DNA of 64,000 nt, taken from positions 2,232,001 to 2,296,000 of the forward strand of contig NC_089448.1 in the NCBI RefSeq assembly GCF_026210795.1. Direction: 5' to 3'. Each line of letters starts with the position of its first letter. Position 1 is the first letter of the stretch. Below, piece after piece: positions 52,432 through 62,999 of this stretch. The translations under genes were made by a program, and so were the position numbers. The notes beneath the pieces are model-generated. The model did not search any database. It was not told where the DNA came from and was given only the letters and a program-made list of their open reading frames with translations. Source of the stretch: Rhizophagus irregularis (lineage: Eukaryota; Glomeromycota; Glomeromycetes; Glomerales; Glomeraceae).

Positions 52432-53391
52432 TTAAGGAACAAATTGAGCCAAGTCGCCAATATTATTAGTATTTGTTTGAGTAACCTCACCAGTGGTCAA
52501 CACAATCTCTTCTCCAAAAGATTCAGAAGCTTCAATTATACGATAATCAATGTTAAGCTCTCTACACATGTATTCCGCCACTTTGTTTTGCACAGGTGTT
52601 AATGTATTACGACGCCATTCTACATAGTCCCCAAATGCATGTGCATTGTGGATCCTTTCAGATAACCATTTATAAAAGCTCTTCATCTCTGTTACAACGC
52701 GGTTAGTATCGATTTCGTTTGGATTCGGCCAAAAGTTCTTAAAAACTTCTAATACATTTTTATGTGTGCTGAAATACTTGGTCCACTTGGTCCCTCGGTT
52801 TCCTTCAATGCTACCCAAGTTAAACAACTCCCATTGTTCTGGAGATTAATTATAGAAGTCAATAAAATATTCATAGTGAAAGTAAGTAAATTTTTACTAA
52901 CCAAAGACACCCCTAAGATGTACAGCTCCTTTTAATCTGAGATAATTGAGATTTAAATGACCCTAAGATAATATGAATGTTACGAATGAAAACTCTCTTT
53001 ATTGCTGCAAAAAATTTCAAGTACTACTCACCGTCTTGATTGCGGCAACAGCCAATTCATTATCTTTTTTCGCAAGTTCAATTTCGTGATCCTTGTCTTT
53101 TTTCGCAATTTCAAGGTTGAAATTCTTTTTTTCGACTTCGCGAAGCAACTTGAATGCTGATCGTTTGTCTTTATACACACAATTTTCCAAGAACTCATCT
53201 AACATGTCGGAAACTTGATCCGTACCATTAGTAGAAGAAGTAGAGATAAGCCGCCGAGAGGTGGGCAAGGTGGGCAAGTAAGTAGAGCAGCCCAGCTTGC
53301 CTTTAATAGTATAAGACGATAAGATAAGCTGCTGAGAAGTGGGAAAAGGAACTTTTTTCGGTGTAAAAGAATAGCGAAGAAGACGGTACAT
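52432..53391 (-). CDS. Unrecognised protein with mitochondrial-like leader
   Basis: Three exons on the minus strand (53032-53391, 52902-52962, 52432-52838) join in frame into 275 residues. The N-terminus MYRLLRYSFTPKKVPF is basic, free of acidic residues and rich in hydroxyl residues, as in mitochondrial targeting sequences. Residues about 80-120 are a Lys/Glu/Asp-rich coiled coil with near repeats (IAKKDKDHEIELAKKDNELA). The C-terminal half (GSIEGNRGTKWTKYF, MKSFYKWLSERIHNAHAFGDY, VEWRRNTLTPVQNKVAEYM) is unfamiliar. I associate such leader-plus-coiled-coil genes with multicopy families in this fungal group, but cannot name one. Splice frames are consistent and there are no breaks. Confidence 0.65.
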
Positions 53392-54419
53392 TGCGAGATA
53401 AAGTTTGCAAGAAGAAATGAATTTACGCTTTAAGAAACTGAGATATTGAGATATTTAAAATATAAAATGTATTGGTGTTACGCCATCACAATAATTATTG
53501 TTGTTATTGTTGTAATTATTGTTATTACCAAGAATTTGAAACCCAGCGAAATTTGAGGTCCGCTTGCTGTGCCACATTCATTATTAAAAATCGAAGGGAA
53601 GATAAAGGGGAAGCAACAGTACAAACAGATCAAACAGATATCAGATCAAGGTTTTATAGGTGATAGGTGATCAGAATCATGTGACTTCAGAAACAATGGC
53701 AGCCGCAGAGACCCGGCATTTTTATAATAAATGAATAAATCGGAATTTTTTCTGTATATTATGGAATAACGGAATTTTTATGATTTTTTCAATTTTATTC
53801 GACACATGACAACTAGCCAATCATTATTGCATATTATATCGTGATAGAATTTGTAAAAAACTTCATTTCAATCGGGTTTGGCTAAAATTATTGTCGTGTC
53901 ACTAGCGCAACCTAGGTTGGCCTGCATTAAGATGTAAGCTGGCTAGTTTCTTACTATAATTGGTAATTTTTTATCGGAATAAAATCGGAATTTTTTCCGT
54001 TATCAATATCGAAATAAATCCGGGTCTCCGATTTTGCATAGAATTTATAAATTTTAATATGAAAGAATTCAAAAGTTTTGTTTCAATTATGAAGCTTAAT
54101 TACCATATTGTATTATACTATTATTATTAAATTTTGCATTATTCTTAAAATTATCAAATTTACTAATATGTATCTTTATCTTTATTATTTTAAATTTAAA
54201 TAATAATATAATCATTTTCAGAATAATAATCTGCATATAGGTAATAAATCTTCAAATAGTTAGAAAGAGTAAAATTATTAGTAAAAATAAAATTATTATT
54301 ATTATTAGACAAACGAGAATCCATTTTTTTCTTTTTACTAATGGAAAATCTTTTTTCAAGTGTAAGCTGAAGCTCACCCCGAGGTTTCCATATTTTTCCA
54401 TCACATTTCGTAAACGAAA
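53392..54419. other. Spacer between the leader-bearing gene and the LINE
   Basis: No supported gene. A simple run of TTATTG/TTGTTA-type trinucleotides lies at about 53488-53528. The minus-strand frame near 54250-54420 may be the very end of the LINE coding text followed by noise. Confidence 0.45.
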
Positions 54420-56795
54420 CCATTTAATTCAGCAACAATGTCATAAATATCCCCAGCCTTAAAAGATTGAGATGTTAAAAATTGTACCAACGATAAAGGA
54501 ACGAAGCCTTTAATAAAGTCAATAAACGTTAAATAAAAACGTTGTTGATGAAGTATCCAAATATAATCAATAAACGATATATTATAATAAGAGATCCTAT
54601 TATTAGAAGCTTATTAATGTTAGCAACAATTTTGTTGCGAATCGCGTAAAATGTCACTAAGAATATTCACGTGATAAACACATGACCATAAGTGCAAGAG
54701 AAATTTGAGTCCGCCTTAACACCAGATGATTTGAAGGTGGTATCGTTAGGTACTTCGGAACCTGATAATATATCAAAAGTCATCTTCCAATCTATACAAT
54801 TACGTCGATATTTAGTATTTCGCGCTAAATTAAAAAATTCTTCAAATCCTTTAACCTTCGAAGACTGGGATATGAATTTTCTTGGTGATTGTTCAACTGT
54901 AATATTATTCCACTTCAATACGTAATTAATGTTATCCATGTTATTTGTCAAAAACGTAATAATAGATGAATCACTATTATTATGAACTTCGGCAACTTTT
55001 TTATCAATAAATTCATTCCAGGGATCGCCGGAATGTGCTTCAACATATATTAAACATACGTTTAATTGAAGACAACGAACAATTCATTAATTTGATTCCA
55101 TACAATCAAATTGTTTTGTTGTTTGAAAATACAGTACTTCGTATATGTGATGAATGGTTTGAAGGATTAAACTGAACCCACGTATCTATTGAATCGTAAT
55201 ATCATATTGTGATGGAGAGACGATTAAAGCAGCTAAAATAGCTAAAGACTCAGCACGGTAGGACGATGGCCAATGTTGACAAGCCGAAGTAAATATAACT
55301 TTTGGTGAAGAGTCACAAGCTTGTGCAAATCCTAAGCTCATGGAACAAGATTCTTTAAAATTGTTTCTGAAATAATATAAAAATTGTGCTTGTTGATAAA
55401 GATCTTTAAAGTTACGCGCTGTTTGAGGCTGATTCGATGTGCGACGTAAGATTGAATTGGTATTAGAACCAAATCTCTATTTGGTACAATAAATTTGCAA
55501 TCACCAGATTGGTGGTTATTAAGAGCGCAACCATTGCACAGACTCAAATAAGCTATATCTACTCGTTGGTCGACCTGATAATGTTGAACATATATTTTCT
55601 TGTTTTTAGCATCTTTGTGTATATTTTTGCCGGCAAACGATTTGTTGAATTTGTCGATCCAAAAAACTGTCCAAACTGTGTTGTTATTAGCAAACGAAGG
55701 GTTATTAATAGAAACTCCTTTAAAATTGTGAGCTAAAAGAGTACGATATTCGGGTCGAAAAGACTAGAATTAGGAATAATAATATTTTGCTTCAAGTATT
55801 CAAAAAACAGAGGTATTAAAGAGGGAGATATAAGATGTGTAAAGGGACAATATTTTAAATCCTTCCATTCTATTAAGGATGGATTTTCCGTCCAAAGTTA
55901 TAAGCTGTTCTAAAACATAAGTGATCTTTTTTTTAAGGTTTTTAAACATTTCATGAATAAATAATGAGGGAGAATAGAATGAATTTCAATATTTCCTCCC
56001 AAAATTCTATTTTGCTGTGAATGATAAAGTAACATTCGATAATGAAAATTACGGTTAAATATAGAATGTAAATTCTGAAAAGGAATTAAATAAAGTGAAC
56101 TAGAAAGCCATAGCAACTGTTGCAATTTTCGGATACGAATCAGCCTTGAGCATTAATTTACAAATTATAATTTGAAATTTTTGCTTGGAGTTGTAGCTCG
56201 TACAGATCTCGAAAGTTATAGATATAATTATTATTTGAAAGCGACAAAGCCAAATGTAATTTTTTCTTAAACATTTTCCTAGTGTTGCAATTACAGCGGT
56301 AGATTCGGACTTATTAAGTACTGTAAGTTGCGATCAAAATTCGATCCTTGGGATGATGAGACCGTTGTATATATACAAGACTTGTTTGTCAATTAAACGT
56401 TTGTGTTTCATTGATAAAGATAGCTTCAAAACTTCTTTAATTTGATCAACACAAAACGCCGGGAGCAATCCATATTGAACCAAACACCTAATATTCGTGT
56501 AGATTGTGATGGCCGTAAAGGTTTAATAGCAATTTGTTGGTTGCCAAAATTAAGTTGTAGGTTATAATTAAGAGGTTGATGTATCTTCAGTAAAAGTTCT
56601 GATTTCATTTTGTTCACTTGAATATCAGTGAAATTAAAAAGTCATCAGCGACTTCTAGGATGGCTTCTAAATTATCTTTTGATTCCGAAATCCATTGTGT
56701 ATCATCCATGTAAGCCATTGACGATATTTGTTGTTGGATTGTAAACATTTGTTAAGTCATATATACTTCGCAAAGAAGGGGAACATACTATATAC
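54420..56795 (-). mobile_element. 5'-truncated LINE (non-LTR retrotransposon) with RT and RNase H
   Basis: Minus-strand text gives, in order, the reverse transcriptase catalytic motif (MAYMDDTQWISESKDNLEAI near 56710), the following RT segment (LRPSQSTRILGVWFN near 56490), a Cys-rich LSLCNGCALN stretch near 55530, an RNase H region (HWPSSYRAESLAILAALIV near 55230) and a C-terminal segment (SEVPNDTTFKSSG, then AELNGFVYEM). The element starts abruptly just before the RT active site and lacks the upstream RT fingers and the endonuclease, as expected for 5' truncation during target-primed reverse transcription. Several stops and frame changes show it is old. The ends of the element and a target duplication cannot be fixed by eye. 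Confidence 0.75.
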
Positions 56796-57000
56796 ACCAC
56801 AAAAGTGGTGAAGAATAGTAATTAGTTTTAACCATTTTGCGGGTATAGTGAAATTATAGCAGATTTTAGTGATTTATAGCGTTTTTAGTGGTTTTAAAGA
56901 CTTAAAGTGGATTTTTATCAACATATACTATAATATTATAGGATTCAAATTTATACAGATTTTGAATAGGAATTCATATATGTAAAACCTACTAATTCTC
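56796..57000. other. Short spacer between LINE and nuclease-repeat relic
   Basis: AT-rich DNA with the small hairpin-like motif CACCACAAAAGTGGTG near 56795-56815. Nothing else is seen. Confidence 0.4.
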
Positions 57001-57868
57001 AATGCGATTAAAATTATCCTTGAATGTTGCTTGCACAATTGCTGAAGAGTGTGGTGGATTTTGTCTTTCTGATAATTATATTAATAACATAACTCCTTTA
57101 AAGTGGCGTTGCTCTAAAGGCCATGAGTAGAATGCCTGTTTCTCTAGTGTAAAAAATCATAATACTTGGTGTCCGTCCATACTGTCGTAGTGTAGCTAAA
57201 CATACTCTTGAAAATGCTAGAAGAATTGCACATAGTAGAAATGGAAAATGTCTCCGAAAAATATATTAATTGCATGACAGCATTATTGTGGCGTTGTTCT
57301 AAAGGTCATGAATGGAATGCACCACTTAGTAATATTAAAAAGCAAATTCATGGTGTCCCCATTGTTCTGGACGATATGCTTGTGATATTGATCAAGCCAA
57401 GCAAATTGCATTTAGCCGGAATCTCTCTACCTCATATTTTAATAACTATTCAGATTTATTATGGAAATGTGTTAAAGGACATATATGGCATGCAACGCTT
57501 AATGCTATTAAAGATCGAAATACCTGGTGTCCAATTTGTCGGAATAAATATGAAAATTTATGTCGTGAAATTGTTTCTAAATATTTGGGACCACCTTCAG
57601 GTATTCCGACCAGATTTCTTGAAAATTCCTAAACATCCTAAGGGATTAGAACTTGATATATATTATCCAGGACATAATTTTGCGATTGAAGTACAAGATC
57701 CTCAACATGAAAAATATATCGAATTCTTCCATAGAGATCCCAATAATTTTATCAAACAACAAGCACGAGATCAACTCAAGAAAGAATTATGCGAAGAGAA
57801 TCAGATTGCCCTTAGGTATGTTTAGTATTGCAAAGACCGTATGTAGTTATTCCAGGGCATCTTCGTGA
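57001..57868 (+). pseudogene. Treble-clef zinc-finger repeats fused to PD-(D/E)XK-like nuclease, decayed
   Basis: At least three repeats of about 50-60 codons share the pattern CLS..YIN...LLWRCSKGHEW..., then NTWCP.C, typical of treble-clef zinc-finger repeats. They are followed by NKYENLCREIVSKYLG and a C-terminal domain with GLELDIYYPGHNFAIEVQ, then PQHEKYIEFFHRDP. The ELD and EVQ residues suit a PD-(D/E)XK or Vsr/DUF559-like nuclease core, and the usual EVQG has Asp instead of Gly. The repeats jump between frames several times and one has a stop at WCSKGHE*, so this copy is broken. Genes of this layout are multicopy in this fungal group and also seen in large DNA viruses, to my recollection. 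The biological role is not established. Confidence 0.68.
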
Positions 57869-58165
57869 TTAGGTCTTATTGAGTAAACTTAAAACTTTAA
57901 ATGCTGATTTATTTAAATAACGCAAAGTATTATATTTACTATTTTTTTGATTATTACATGATTATGCGTAAAGATTACATTTTAAGATAAACCGATTAAT
58001 CCATCATTTTGAACAATATACCTGTACATTTAACCTAACTACACCTATTTAAGTAACTTTTTTTGGTAAGTCCCGAATATATTATTGTATTTGCAATGAC
58101 GGAGTACTTGTGCCACTTTGATAAGTTTGACAATTATAGTTCTCGGCAATTTTACTGATGCGTCC
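57869..58165. other. Spacer, nothing recognised
   Basis: About 300 bases of AT-rich sequence between two decayed convergent genes. It presumably contains remnants of both 3' ends. Confidence 0.4.
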
Positions 58166-60602
58166 CTAACAATGCAAAATATAAATGAAATATATCATTA
58201 TTTCATTGCAAAATGAAAAATGAAATATATGGTATATATGTACCTCTAGTGCCATAAAGTGCCGAATGTTTGACTCCAACAAAGGAATGGTTGCTTTATC
58301 TTTAACCAGTCGGCTGGTTAAAAAAGGCCATGACTGGTAAAGTCCGTCGTATTTGAGATCCATAACGTATGATTCCACCAAATCTCCTGAAGGGATCAGG
58401 TATGGTTTAATATACTTAATTAATTGAAGTGAAATCAAGCTTTATCGATTACAGAATACATACCTTGATTTGTTAACATTACGTTTTATTCTGGACCACT
58501 TTTCGTTCTTAACAACTGATTGATGGATTTACGCCCTCGCAATTGTACCTTCAATCTATCTTTTGTTGTTGGAGAAGTGTAAATCCAGGTGGCTTAATCT
58601 CTGAATTCAGAATAGGAATTTCGTTGACCAAGCACGAAAAATCCGGCCTTGTTGCAGTACCACTTGTCGCACGATTCAACCGAATTAGTAAAAAATAGTG
58701 GTCAAATGATTGGGTGTAACAATTTAAAACAGTGCTCATCCTCTGATGTTTTGGTTGGGGCAACATCAGGAACACTACTACACCTGTTATACATGAAAAA
58801 AAAGTTAAGGCGGATCTGATCTCAGTTTTATACATGTTATAAGACTTACATGTTAAAAATTCGAGAAACCGCTCGGCCAATTTCGGAATCACTTGACAAA
58901 AAAAGAGTCTTGCCTTCCAAGGAGTCAGCCGATGCATTCCGTAAAGAAGATAAAATTTAACTACCCTTGCGTAACCGTGAAAAAAAGCACCTACAGGGCC
59001 GCCATTACGGTATTATGCAGTTGCACGTGAAAGTACAGATGACAAATAATGCGTGACAAATAAGTTTTTGCCCACTCGAAAAAACCTGTCTCTCAGGTAA
59101 ATAGTATTTCACGTTTAGAGGGTGCGATGCCTTGTGATGAATAAATGGGTGATCACGTGAAAATGCACTTTTCACTGAATCAGCTACAATGTAAGGATTC
59201 TCATGAATAATCGTCTGCCATTCCCGACTAGTGAAAATATGAGCGGGATAAGGACAAGGCAATCTTAAAACAATTATCGAAGACAATGCTCTATCAAACA
59301 TAAATAGAAATCGTTAGCATAATACATTATCCATATATTATTACATCCAAAATACTTACAGCACCTCATGAAAGTCACTCCATTTTAATTCGTAAGTCTT
59401 CGCTTTCTCAAGTATATCTGATTTTAAATCTTTGCGATACATTGAGCGTACCGACCTCCCACTAAAAGCGAAAAGCAAACTGTTAAGATATGCAGATAAA
59501 AACACCAGAGACTTTATATATGGCATACCTAATTTGATTGTTCCCGTAGCAATTCCATTTCAACACGTGTGAAATCAAACATTATTTCATCGTTATCTTC
59601 GGGCCCTACATCAGAAGAAGGCAACTCCGAGGAAGAATTTTGTTTCTCGATTTTCTGATTAGTTGCATTCTTCGGATCCTTTCCATGCTCAGATACATAA
59701 AACGGATTATTGCCAGAATCTATGATCATTTCTTTCTCATTCAACTTCCGTTTCAAGGCTAATATTTCGCAACAAGAGAAAAGATTAAAATATATGATAC
59801 AGAATTTATGAAAGACGAGTTTGATGTATTACCAGGTTGTATAGTAGAACTGTTTCATCATCGATTTTGGAGGCATTCCGTTTATAAGATGTAATTTGTT
59901 TTTCTTGCACCACGGACGAGGTCTCCTTAAGATGGTGTAGACCTATGCTTTCAAATTCCATCATTCCTTCTTTCTGAAAATCAGAAATAAGGAGTTAGAA
60001 TAATATTAGCATTAGAGATAGTTCTTGTAAAGACAACCTATCCATTGCAATTCAGATTCTTTATTGATTATTTCGGATTGTCTTGTAGATTCCAGAAGTT
60101 TTTTACCGAATTTCCTCCTTAAAAGGTTGTTATATAAGAAAAGAGAAACAAATGTCAATTTCTTTGCTTTATACACGGATCCGTTAAATTGTCGCAGAAC
60201 CAACTATGAACGGAGCATTCCACCTTTTCCCCTGCGAGCATTCCACCCACAAAGTAGTTCATATGAGCATTCCACCCAAAAACTACTACGGACAAGCATT
60301 CCACCCTTTCCCCTGAGAGCATTCCACCCACAAAGTAGTCCGTGCAAGCATTCCACCTGCAAAGTAGTCCGTGTATTCCACGCCAAAGCAACTAAACAAA
60401 ATGATATGATTACCTTGAAATCTCTTTGCAATTTCAACACTTTCTTGCCGATTTCGGATTCTTTAGTGTAATACTTGCTGAGAGTATTCAGCTCACTTTG
60501 ATAGCGATAGTGCTCTGTATATGGATCTTTCAAATCACCTGTGTTGAGCCGAAAATTTAAGAACTTCTCGACATTATTCTTCTAAAAATCTATATCAAAA
60601 AA
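58166..60602 (-). pseudogene. Decayed multi-exon gene with coiled-coil N-terminus and PD-(D/E)XK-like motif
   Basis: Coding-like exons on the minus strand follow in order: a coiled coil (60400-60540, YRYQSELNTLSKYY), a basic segment (around 60150-60030, LLRRKFGKKLLESTR), EFESIGLHHLKETSS (59960-59830), an acidic linker (59756-59529), KDLKSDILEKAKTYELKW (around 59460-59360), SREWQTIIHENPYIVADS (59300-59010), DSLEGKTLFLSSDSEIGRAV (around 58930-58850), RPDFSCLVNEIPILNSEIKP (around 58640-58580) and SYVMDLKYDGLYQSWPF (58440-58240). The RPDF and SEIK residues fit a PD-(D/E)XK nuclease-like core. A frame mismatch at the 59529 splice site and a stop near 58480 indicate it is broken. I recall this layout as a multicopy family in this genus; function is unknown. 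Confidence 0.6.
60213..60378. repeat. Degenerate minisatellite inside an intron of the decayed gene
   Basis: At least six imperfect units built around GAGCATTCCACCCACAAAG and AGTCCGTG, with alternating inserts such as CTTTCCCCTG. The stretch is far richer in G+C than the introns around it. It lies between the first two coiled-coil exons of the pseudogene. Open frames that cross it are artefacts of the repeat. Confidence 0.8.
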
Positions 60603-61354
60603 TGGGCAAGTTAAATATAAGTTGTGGTCACAAGAAAACAATGCACATTTACCAGGGATAATTTAACTCTTGAAGGCACTTAGGAAGTAGATCCATTTTA
60701 CGTCTTGTATTGTAAATCACTAAGGGTGAACGTACTCGAAAATATAAACTACGAAATGAGGTTTATTTATTTGGGTAAACGTATTCGAAAACATAAACTA
60801 AATGAGGTTTATTTGAATTTGAAGAGATTAGATATGGAAAAATCGTAAGTCTGTAATACGAAAATACTCTGATTACACAAGGAAGTTGACACAAATTCTA
60901 TTTCAGGATACTATGCAGACAGACATCAAGTGAGTAATTAGAGGAAGCGAAAAAGACTCATTCACATAGAACATATTTGGAATAAGCTGTAAGGACTAAA
61001 TTAGCGCTGTATGCAATATATGGTTTTTCGTGCTAATGATTAATTCTTGGCGATTTCTTTCTATTAAAATAAAGTATCATCTCGTGATTTATGTCATGAG
61101 AGTGTAAAGAGGCAAATTATAATATTAAAATTCGAAGTATAAGATATTCTAAAATACACCCATTTAAAAAATTCGAAATAAAGCTTTGTAAAGTAATATG
61201 TGAGAAAGGAGATATTGGAGTAAAGGGAAGAATTGCGCCGGCCCCTAAACCATAATATGGCGGTTCCTTCTCACTACTCCGCATTATTATTTACACTACT
61301 AAGATTATTATCTAAACTACTAGTGATTCTTTATTATCTACCCATCCTCATACA
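60603..61354. other. Intergenic region, nothing recognised
   Basis: AT-rich sequence with two near-identical short segments, AAACGTATTCGAAAA and GAACGTACTCGAAAA, each followed by ATAAACTA, at about 60727-60800. These are local direct repeats. No gene is seen. Confidence 0.4.
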
Positions 61355-61582
61355 TTATTGTGTTAAATTTTGGATCCCTTCACCATAATAAAAACTTTCA
61401 CAGTACCCTTCCCCAGTAAGTTCACGAAGTTCACGTCTAATAATTTCAAACGCATAATCCATAGTATCCCCCACTTCTTTTTTCGAATTAAAAACTCGCT
61501 TAAAACGGCTCCTATTTTCTTCAAGAGATGAATCAGATAATCGACTAGAAGAACTTTCACTACTAGAGGAATGATTGGCCAC
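61355..61582 (-). CDS. Small unrecognised open frame, possibly part of a transposon
   Basis: A 75-codon minus-strand frame beginning with a Ser-rich stretch (SSSSESSSSRLSDSSLEENR) and ending RRELRELTGEGYCESFYYGEG. No family is recognised. It lies 3' of the Plavaka-like fragment on the same strand and could be the remnant of an accessory frame or simply a fragment. No start context or splice support is visible. Confidence 0.3.
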   Translation of the reverse strand: MANHSSSSESSSSRLSDSSLEENRSRFKRVFNSKKEVGDTMDYAFEIIRRELRELTGEGYCESFYYGEGIQNLTQ

Positions 61583-61694
61583 ACTCAGTTGATCAAAATC
61601 GACCTGAAGCCTTTAGGCAATTGCATAATGTTGGATCATTTCATTTCGGAGAGCTTCAATAGAGGTCTTGATCGAAGTGAATTCAGACGAAATG

Positions 61695-62120
61695 TTACCA
61701 AATCATTACGGCATGCTTCTTTAATAATGCCTTAAGATTTTCATAAGAAAATGCAAAATTTTCTGCTATATCAGAAATTAATAAAATATTTTGTATACAA
61801 TTCTTTATAGACAAATGGTGAAGATAATATTCTTTATTATTATAAGTCACAATATAAGTTTTTCCGAACTTTAAATTTGGCAGGTTCATGTTATCCATAT
61901 ATTTGTGTTCTTCTTCAATGGACTTTGGAAGAGGACTCTTATCAATATTGCCTATTGCATTATTAAATTTATGTTTTGCAAATAGTGTCATTAAATCAGC
62001 ATATACTTCGTATTCAATTTAATAAATTCAATTTCTTCAAAGTTATCTTCTTTTTTTTCAAAAAAGCAATGATTAGTTGATTACCATCTATTTTTTCTGA
62101 TTTTAAAATGTGTTGTTGAT
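61695..62120 (-). pseudogene. Plavaka-like (CACTA-superfamily) transposase fragment
   Basis: The frame reads LMTLFAKHKFNNAIGN, then KSPLPKSIEEEHKYMDNMNL, LPNLKFGKTYIVTYNNKEYY, LHHLSIKNCIQNILLISDI and NFAFSYENLK. This resembles, from memory, the N-terminal region of Plavaka-type transposases abundant in Rhizophagus and basidiomycetes. The conserved segment between NNAIGN and KSPLPK looks shortened by an internal deletion. The upstream part (around 62060) continues in another frame, and the catalytic domain is missing downstream. The fragment is therefore inactive. The family name is an inference from recalled wording rather than a search. Confidence 0.48.
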
Positions 62121-62864
62121 TACTTTCACCCAACTTCTTCTGACTCTAAGGTATCTTTTTGATTATTGTTATTAGAAAATTCTTTACATAAACTTACATA
62201 GTCAATCTAAATGAATTTTCAATAAAAATTATTATATTTAAATAATATTGTTATATTAAATTTTATAATACCTTTTTACTATCTAATGACATATTATTAA
62301 TATCACTATCATTAATGTTGCTATTATTAATATCAGTTTCAGTTTTACTTTTGTATAATAGCAATATATTCACACTTTTTTTATACAATAAATATATCAG
62401 AAATTTGTAAAAAAATATGAAGTTCATCAGGAATATAATTAAATAAATCAATTGCAAAAAAAAAGCAGGTCTTTTATTTTCTAATTAACAATATAAAAAA
62501 TATAAATATGCATAATTTTTTTTAAACAATCACATAAATTCTTATCTTTAGCATTTTCAATATGTGCTTAAAAAAGATTTATATTATAATGAAACACAGC
62601 ATTACATTTACAATATAAATAAAAATAATCAAAGTTAAACATATTTTGGCTTATAATAATGTATATGAACTAGAAAAATAAAATTTAATTAGCTAATAAT
62701 TACATTATTATTATCAATTATTCCATTATTTTTTAACTTGACCAATTGTAATGCAAATATTTTACTAATGTCTCATATTTTTCTTTATTTATATAAAAGG
62801 TTTATATTAAAAATAATTGGATTAATAAAAATAATATAAATAAAATATATTATATATATATATA
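62121..62864. other. Very AT-rich region, nothing supported
   Basis: The minus-strand frame at 62263-62457 is a low-complexity Ile/Asn/Tyr translation with no recognised motif. A TA run lies at about 62850-62866, directly before the foldback element. Confidence 0.4.
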
Positions 62865-62991
62865 TAAACTCTATATGAGTCAGTTCGTGAACTAAAAATA
62901 CTTTAAAAATATATTGGCTTGCAAGCTGGCTCGCAAGTTAATATATTTTTAAAGTACTTTTGACTTGCAAGCTGGCTTGTATAGAGCTTTA
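62865..62991. repeat. Foldback MITE-like element
   Basis: The core arms 62894-62915 and 62940-62961 are inverted copies with one mismatch, around a loop with GGCTTGCAAGCTGGCTCGCA. The outer ends TAAACTCTATA and TATAGAGCTTTA are also inverted relative to each other, and TA repeats flank both sides. The loop and termini resemble the perfect hairpin at 30032-30079, so both probably belong to one repeat family. It carries no coding sequence. Confidence 0.62.
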
Positions 62992-62999
62992 TATATATA

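Noticed and set aside
60155-60533. Overlapping frames with Trp/Gly-rich repeats
   Set aside because: They run through the minisatellite, and the repeated residues come from the DNA repeat rather than a protein. Only the coiled-coil part near 60400-60540 is kept as a true exon.
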